From positions 1 through 64,000 of the forward strand of contig JAURVB010014626.1 of NCBI GenBank assembly GCA_033002965.1: a DNA stretch of 64,000 bases. Reading direction: 5' to 3'. Positions 58,520 to 64,000 of the stretch are shown here, one piece after another (position 1 is the stretch's first letter; each line of letters starts with the position of its first letter). A program made the translations under genes and the position numbers. Under the pieces are notes generated by a model, which was not told the origin of the DNA, did not search any database, and saw only the letters and a program-made list of their open reading frames with translations. This stretch comes from Piper betle. Taxonomy: Eukaryota > Streptophyta > Magnoliopsida > Piperales > Piperaceae.

Positions 58520-59470
58520 AAAAGAGATTAGAATAGATGAAGTAGTAGATATTGAGAAAAATTTAGAATTATAAAACAAAAAACAATTGGCTAGTCTTAA
58601 TCCTAAAACCTTTATAGAACTGGAACTTTATATTTTTCTACTCAAGTATTAAGCTCTACTCAAGAAATTCCTGTTAGTTGTACAGGAAAAGAATCAATAG
58701 ACCTTGAGTTATTTCATTCTGAAACTATAGAAAAAATTATGAAGTCGGGCAAAGCATTAGTACATGTTGGACTAATAGTTATTAGAGTAAAAGGATTAAT
58801 TCGACATGGACTTGGAACTAAAACATTAGTTATAGTATATGATGGATGTTGGCAGAATGATATGCAGAAAGCCATTATTGTCGGTGAAGAAGTAGATATG
58901 GATGAAAATAGTGGTTTATTATATTGTGCACCTAATATACTAAAAACTATGAAGAGACTTAAAAATTTTCAAAATAGTTATTCAAACTAAGGGATATGAT
59001 AATTATGCAGGAGATAACTTAGTATTAAGTATTGCTATCCTTGGAAAATTAACAAATACAACATAGAACTCAATATAAAATGAACATAGATGGAATTATC
59101 CAATCATTATCCTCTAAAGGAGTTAAAATGATAAATCCTATGAAAATACAAGGAATTGAATTGGCAGGACTAGAATAGGATCTTAGTTAACATAGTCAAG
59201 AAAGGAATTCATTAATCAGACCTTCAAAGAGTATAATATATGAGAATTCTAAAGGAGGATATTTTATGAGATTCTCTAAATATAAGGTTAAAAATAAAGA
59301 TGAAGATTCTGAAGAGGAAGATGAATTAGCTTTAATGAATGAATCCTATAACCCTATAACAGATCCATATCTAGCAAAAAATAAAAGAACTAAGAAATGG
59401 TATGACTATCAATCTGAAATATTAAGAAATAAATTAGCAGAAAAAATAAAAAAATAAAGATAAAAAAGAA
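58509..59470 (+). pseudogene. Viral ORF3 N-terminal part: movement protein
   Basis: Starts at ATG 58509 or at 58516 (ATGA overlap with ORF2). 30K-type movement protein motifs are 'VHVGLIVIRVKGLIRHGLG' (about 58762), 'VIVYDGCW' and 'GLLYCAPNILKTM' (to about 58955). In another frame follow 'IQTKGYDNYAGDNLVLSIA' (about 58975) and 'SKGVKMINPMKIQGIELAG' (about 59115). It then passes into an acidic linker (about 59290-59330). Stops and frameshifts occur throughout. In live relatives this part enables cell-to-cell movement. Confidence 0.75.
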
Positions 59471-60885
59471 AAACAAAGACCTATAGATCTAATAGAAGAT
59501 ATTATATCAAACAAGGAAATCTCTTTAAATATAATTCAGCCTAATGATATACTAAAATATGAAGCTAAAATAGGAGAAGAGATAATACTTGAATATCGTC
59601 AAGATCAATGGTTTTACTATGAATCTGAGAAAGAAGATAGTTCAGAGGAAGAATCTATTATGGATCAATTTCTAAAAGATTGTCAGAATGAAGTATTTAT
59701 TAATAATGAAGAAATAGAATTAAAAACTAAGGAATTATTAAATACTAAGATAAACCCTATAAATATTAAAGAACAACTTGATAATATAATATTAGATATT
59801 TACTCTTTAGGAAAATTATCACTTGACAAAATAGAAAATGCTTTAAAGGAAAAATATAATTTAGAATTAGTAGATGATATAGATATAGGAAAAATACCTT
59901 TTCAGATTTAGAAAAACAAACTGATACAACCTATATGATGACTATGGGGGAATCCTCAAACACTAAAAAACGTAAAAGAGAATTTGATGAAATAGGAACA
60001 AGAGGAATTGAGGGAGAAGGAAGACCTTCTAGGAAACATCTCAATATCAATATAAAGAAAATAATTTCAAAACTCATGGAAGTAGATAACCTTTAGGTCA
60101 TACTTATAGTGGAAATTTATTAATAATCGAAAGAGCCTCACCTCAATTATGGGCAGAAGAAATAAATATTTGGGAATAACATGCTATTCAAAACTGGCAA
60201 ATAAATGAAAAACCTACTTTAGACATGTTTAGTTTCCTAAAAGCAACTTTAGTAAATGTAGCTTTAGGAATATGGCAAGGTAAAAAGAAAACACATCCTA
60301 TTCAAATAAATGAAATTAAAGCTCTTGGAAATAATCCTTATAATTTTACCAGTCTCATAAGAACTATGTTTAGGATTAGACCCAGTAAGAGAAAATACTT
60401 TTATCTGGGATACTGCCATAAGAAACCTCGAACAGTTAAATATAAGGTCATTTGATTATATAATACCTTTTACCAATGATTTTGTATCTATTATAGCCAC
60501 CTCAACTAAAGCTTTTGATGACAAATTATGCAATAAATCCTTTATAAAACTACCAAGAGATTTAAGAAAACAAATTCACGAAAAATGGAATGAAGAATAT
60601 TCTAATAGCTCTAGATTAGAAATAGGACCTAGAGTACAATTTACTTTTGATTACCCATCGGAGAAATGAAAAGATATAGCTTTACAAGAATAAATAAAAG
60701 ACATTCTTATAGATTTTGTAAGAAAGCTATATATAGTCCTCAACAGTATGGTGAAAGATCTCCTTATGCAAAAAGAAAAACTTTAAGAAAATCAATTACT
60801 TATAAAAATAATAAAAACAAAGGAAATAAAAATTATGTGAAAAGGGCTTTAGTAAAAAAATGTCAATGCTTTAACTTCCGGTGAC
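59471..60885 (+). pseudogene. Viral ORF3 middle part: coat protein, truncated at zinc finger
   Basis: An acidic, Asn/Glu-rich linker (59660-59911) is followed by coat-protein sequence: 'PQLWAEEINIWE' (about 60138), 'NYNFTSLIRTMF'-like (about 60338) and, after a shift, 'FDYIIPFTNDFVSIIATST' (about 60451). A Lys/Arg-rich nucleic-acid-binding tail (60666-60850) reaches 'KKCQCFNF', the beginning of the CX2C zinc knuckle of Caulimoviridae coat proteins. Viral homology ends there, at 60885. Confidence 0.75.
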
Positions 60886-61260
60886 GGATATCAACTCACG
60901 TTTGTTAAAGGTGTTGGGGAGAGTTAGGTGGCAATGTCTGTCTAGCCGTGGATGGCCTGGCCATCAAAATATTGATTCGTCAAGTTTATTTTGGACACCA
61001 AGTGTAGGTTGTAACTGCCGCATTGGTCGAAAACAGTCACAAATCAACTCTCTACGGTAGTTTTCGTCCTTTGTTTTCTTCTTCTCTATTTCTCTTTCTC
61101 TTAGCAACAACGTCAAGCCCCTGTTCTTATCTATAAAAAAGAAAAAACCTCTTTCAAGTAGATTTGGCAAAGCAATAATGAACATCTTGATTCCAAGATA
61201 ATCTCCCGTGGTGATGATGATATGCAAATAGAGCATGTGGGTGGATGACTGTCTCTATAA
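60886..61260. repeat. Fourth, diverged copy of the ~200-bp repeat
   Basis: 'tgtaactgccgcattggtcgaaaacagtcacaaatcaactctctacgg.agttttc' corresponds to the units at 47441-48080 (same order of words). It begins at the right edge of the viral insert. Confidence 0.5.
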
Positions 61261-62884
61261 CTCCTCAAAAGCACTCTAGGAGGTGGGCAAAGTGGTCCTT
61301 CTTTCCTTAATGGGTAGCAACAATGGGTTGAGGGGGGTCCTGGGAAAGGTTCTTCGGCGAGGACCTCCTCCCCTTTCTTCTTCCTTCATGCTTCTTTCAT
61401 CTATCTCTTTTTAATTTCAACGTAGGAGCCCTCCTCTTCTCCTTCATAGTTTGGGTGTTAATAGGCATCTAGGGGGAATTTTTTCAATTATATAGTTCAA
61501 GCCCTCAAATCAAGACCTTTTCAACTTCCTATCCTCATCTTTTCTTTATGTCTTCCCTTTTTGTGGAGTTGTCACAACCCATTCCAAAATTCACCGAAGA
61601 TAAGATAAGGATATGGATATCGGTTATCGGACTCAACACGGGAAACATGTTCATATTCGTGCCCTTTCAATATTAAAATTAGATGTTTGATTAGAGATTT
61701 GTATAGAATGTAGTAAATTGTCAATGGTGGGAAGCTTAATCATTTATGTACGCATGAAGAAAAAAATCTTAGAATAAGTCAAACATAATTTCATAAAAGA
61801 ATTATTTACTGTTTCATGTTTGTTGTCGACTTACCATGCATAATCTTTCGCTTATTTTAGGGGAAACCATAATCTTTTAGAGCACCAAGAAATGTATCTT
61901 TCAATTTAAAAGAGGTCAAAACACAATTTTCCTTACTTTAGTCTCTCTTAGATCAATAGCTATAAAAATAAAAATAATTATTTATTCTATCTGTTTATTG
62001 ATAAAGTGTTATCATTGTTATGTTAGAACGTAAATCCATGTCGCAAAGGATCAAGTGCGTTAGGTTTATACTCCTTTTTCCATATTGTTAGCTTAAGGAC
62101 GGAGATTTAAAAGAAAAACCATCATTAGTTGATTAATGAGTATTAATCTGCTTGCAGGCTAGTCTTACAATCAATAATGTTGTAATACCCAATCAACAAA
62201 TAGCATATATGTCCCAATTAAATATTTTCTATTTGCAATTCAAAAGTTTAATAAATCTTGACATCACCCTCATCGTGTCTTTATTTTGAAACAAAGGATG
62301 TAAGATCAGCTTTCTGCTTTTAAAAACAAATTAAGTTCCATCTAGTTGACATGGAAAAAAAGTAAAATGTGCAACATTTACTTAGTTGCAGTTCATAAAA
62401 AATTAGTTATGATGCAAACTTAAGTTATTTAAGATGTCAAATATCTTTGAAAAAAAATTCCACCTTTTTTATTTTGCTTGTTATCAATAATTTTGTGGAG
62501 ATGAAATTTCCGGAAGCCACTTAAGTCTCTAAAAATGGATGACACTCCAGGAAAAGATCGATGATTTTACTATGAATTATTATTTATAAATTTACTATAT
62601 TTTTTATTTATTTCATGCTAACTAAATGAAACCTTATGAATTATGTAGGCCATTTGCTCCAAAAGTTTTGCGTGATAATTAATTTATGTTAAACTCAAGA
62701 AAAAAGTTTTTGATATGATCAACTTGAACATTGAAGATCGCTTATACAACGATAGGGATTTGGTAGAATCCCTATCTTTTGGGATAGGTTTGGATATCCA
62801 ATGTTCATAAATTTGATTCATATCTGATTCATTTAGGTCCAATCCAAAATAGTTTTGGTTTAGACTTGGGTTCGAACTTTTCGG

Positions 62885-62930
<46 letters not shown>

Positions 62931-64000
62931 GATTGGATATGAATTTAGGGTGATCCAATCGAAACAAGAGTTATTTTATAAAATTATATTTTAAATATTT
63001 AAAGTAATATTTTTAATTTTTTATTTTAAAATTTATATTATTTGTATTATTTTAATCAATCAAGACCGATACAAATCAAATATAGGTTTGGCATATTCAG
63101 ATCGGATTCGTTCATATTTTCAAACTCAGATCGGATATGAATATAGTCAGATTTGAACCAATCCCTATCAACCAACAACTACACAAAACAAAGGGGATCA
63201 TACATATAGCCTAAACTCATTCAACATCAAATGCATGTCACAACTCTTCAAAAACAAAGCAAGAAATGAAAAGCTAAATTCATGAAAATTAATACATTGG
63301 GTTCTGATAAAATCTAGGATGTCAGTTCTGGTTGGTTTGGGAGATCCAACGAGATATAAAAAAATGTCTGCTTTAATTTTAATGAGTGGAACCCAAGTTT
63401 TGGAATTAAATCAACTGCAACACCGCCGTCAAGAAAAATGTATTAATAGATGTCTCAAGATATTCGTACACCCTGCACCTACAGCTTACGAAGAAAAAGG
63501 ATTTGCAGATAGATATATTCGTTGTATCAGGTGCTTGCAAAAGAAGCTGTTACAAAATCTCTGATAGTTTTTTCCAAGCATAAAAACTCTAAAATTTATA
63601 ATCGCTTCAATAATACTGCTCGTCACAAGAGTAGAATTATCGATTGAATTATCCAGCACATTTTGTAAAACAAAATGCATATCAACGATGTCTTCTCCAT
63701 GGACATTGCTAGCATGTCTTTCATCGAAACTGGTAAAATATATAGATAAGCTAAAAGAATGGGGGTTAGTTTGCGACATTTAACGCAACACCTTCCTACA
63801 CGCTCTGTGATAAAAATAAAACACGCCCAGAAACAAATCTATGAAGTCATAAAGCAGTGCTTTTAAGCATAAAATTTTCCAATTAATGTAATTGGAGTGA
63901 GAACAGGTACTTCGAGTGAGAACAGGCCCTGTGCAAATTCCAACTGGTAGATGTAATTAACAAAAGAATATTCAGATACAAAGAACGAATTACACCTAAT
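61261..64000. other. Spacer, mostly AT-rich
   Basis: No recognised gene. 62760-63180 holds repeated 'gatatgaat..ggat' words around a TA run. 63319-63564 is an 81-codon plus-strand frame ('YEEKGFADRYIRCIRCLQKK') with more even codon use than its surroundings but no known domain. Confidence 0.4.
62888..62927. repeat. (TA)n microsatellite
   Basis: About 20 uninterrupted TA units. Confidence 0.9.

Larger units (their letters stand above)
53845..60885 (+). mobile_element. Endogenous pararetrovirus, tungrovirus/badnavirus-like, permuted and defective
   Basis: About 7.0 kb of Caulimoviridae-type sequence in circularly permuted order: reverse transcriptase and RNase H (53.86-55.27 kb), an ORF4/viroplasmin-like region (55.46-57.04 kb), an intergenic promoter region ending in a Met-tRNA primer site (57701), ORF1, ORF2, then the movement-protein and coat-protein part of ORF3 (58.5-60.88 kb). 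The sequence stops at the first cysteines of the coat-protein zinc finger. The protease and the start of reverse transcriptase are missing, which accounts for the gap to a unit-length circle. All ORFs carry stops or frameshifts, so this copy cannot produce virus. RTBV-like gene order is the closest match known to me; the exact genus is inference. Confidence 0.85.

Overview
The window is plant nuclear DNA, almost entirely intergenic and built from nested and decayed retroelements. The plant assignment rests on chromovirus-type Ty3/gypsy elements of the Tekay/Del kind (C-terminal chromodomain, initiator-Met tRNA primer site), Ty1/copia elements, a TRIM, a trichome-birefringence-like (TBL/DUF231) gene relic and an integrated plant pararetrovirus (Caulimoviridae). 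Base composition swings between AT-rich spacer and very GC-rich blocks inside long terminal repeats. No expressed single-copy host gene could be supported, and the species cannot be told from the sequence alone.

Layout. 1-7.2 kb: two diverged copies of one AT-rich segment (1-1745 and about 6185-7200). The first is interrupted by a 672-bp GC-rich foldback element, and a decayed minus-strand Tekay LTR (1961-4709) lies between them. 8.57-9.22 kb: a complete TRIM with two 211-bp LTRs. 9.4-34.9 kb: a degenerate copia element (5' LTR 9425-10483, gag piece 10890-11145, pol 32087-33880, 3' LTR 33938-34881). It appears to host a gypsy nest: a minus-strand LTR (12280-15296), an old internally deleted Tekay element (15638-32086) and, inside that element's 3' LTR, a younger Tekay element (19525-30240) whose 1314-codon ORF is still open.

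35-47 kb: AT-rich spacer, a minus-strand TBL pseudogene (about 36.9-38.7 kb), a minus-strand LTR element of unassigned lineage (38.7-41.4 kb) and a second degenerate copia element (about 41.4-46.8 kb). 47.4-48.1 kb: diverged ~200-bp direct repeats. 48.6-50.6 kb: two GC-rich blocks in inverted orientation joined by a palindromic AT-rich array. 50602-53594: a Tekay-family solo LTR with a GGGGG target duplication. 53.85-60.89 kb: a circularly permuted, mutated copy of most of a tungrovirus/badnavirus-like genome. 60.9-64 kb: repeat remnant and AT-rich spacer.

The most unusual features are the young Tekay element (open gag-pol frame with no protease domain, one gag frameshift, and a doubled primer-binding site enclosing an inverted tRNA-3'-end copy), the permuted pararetrovirus with an ORF4/viroplasmin-like gene behind a splice-acceptor-like site, and the palindromic array at 49-50.2 kb. 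All family assignments come from reading motifs; no database search was run.
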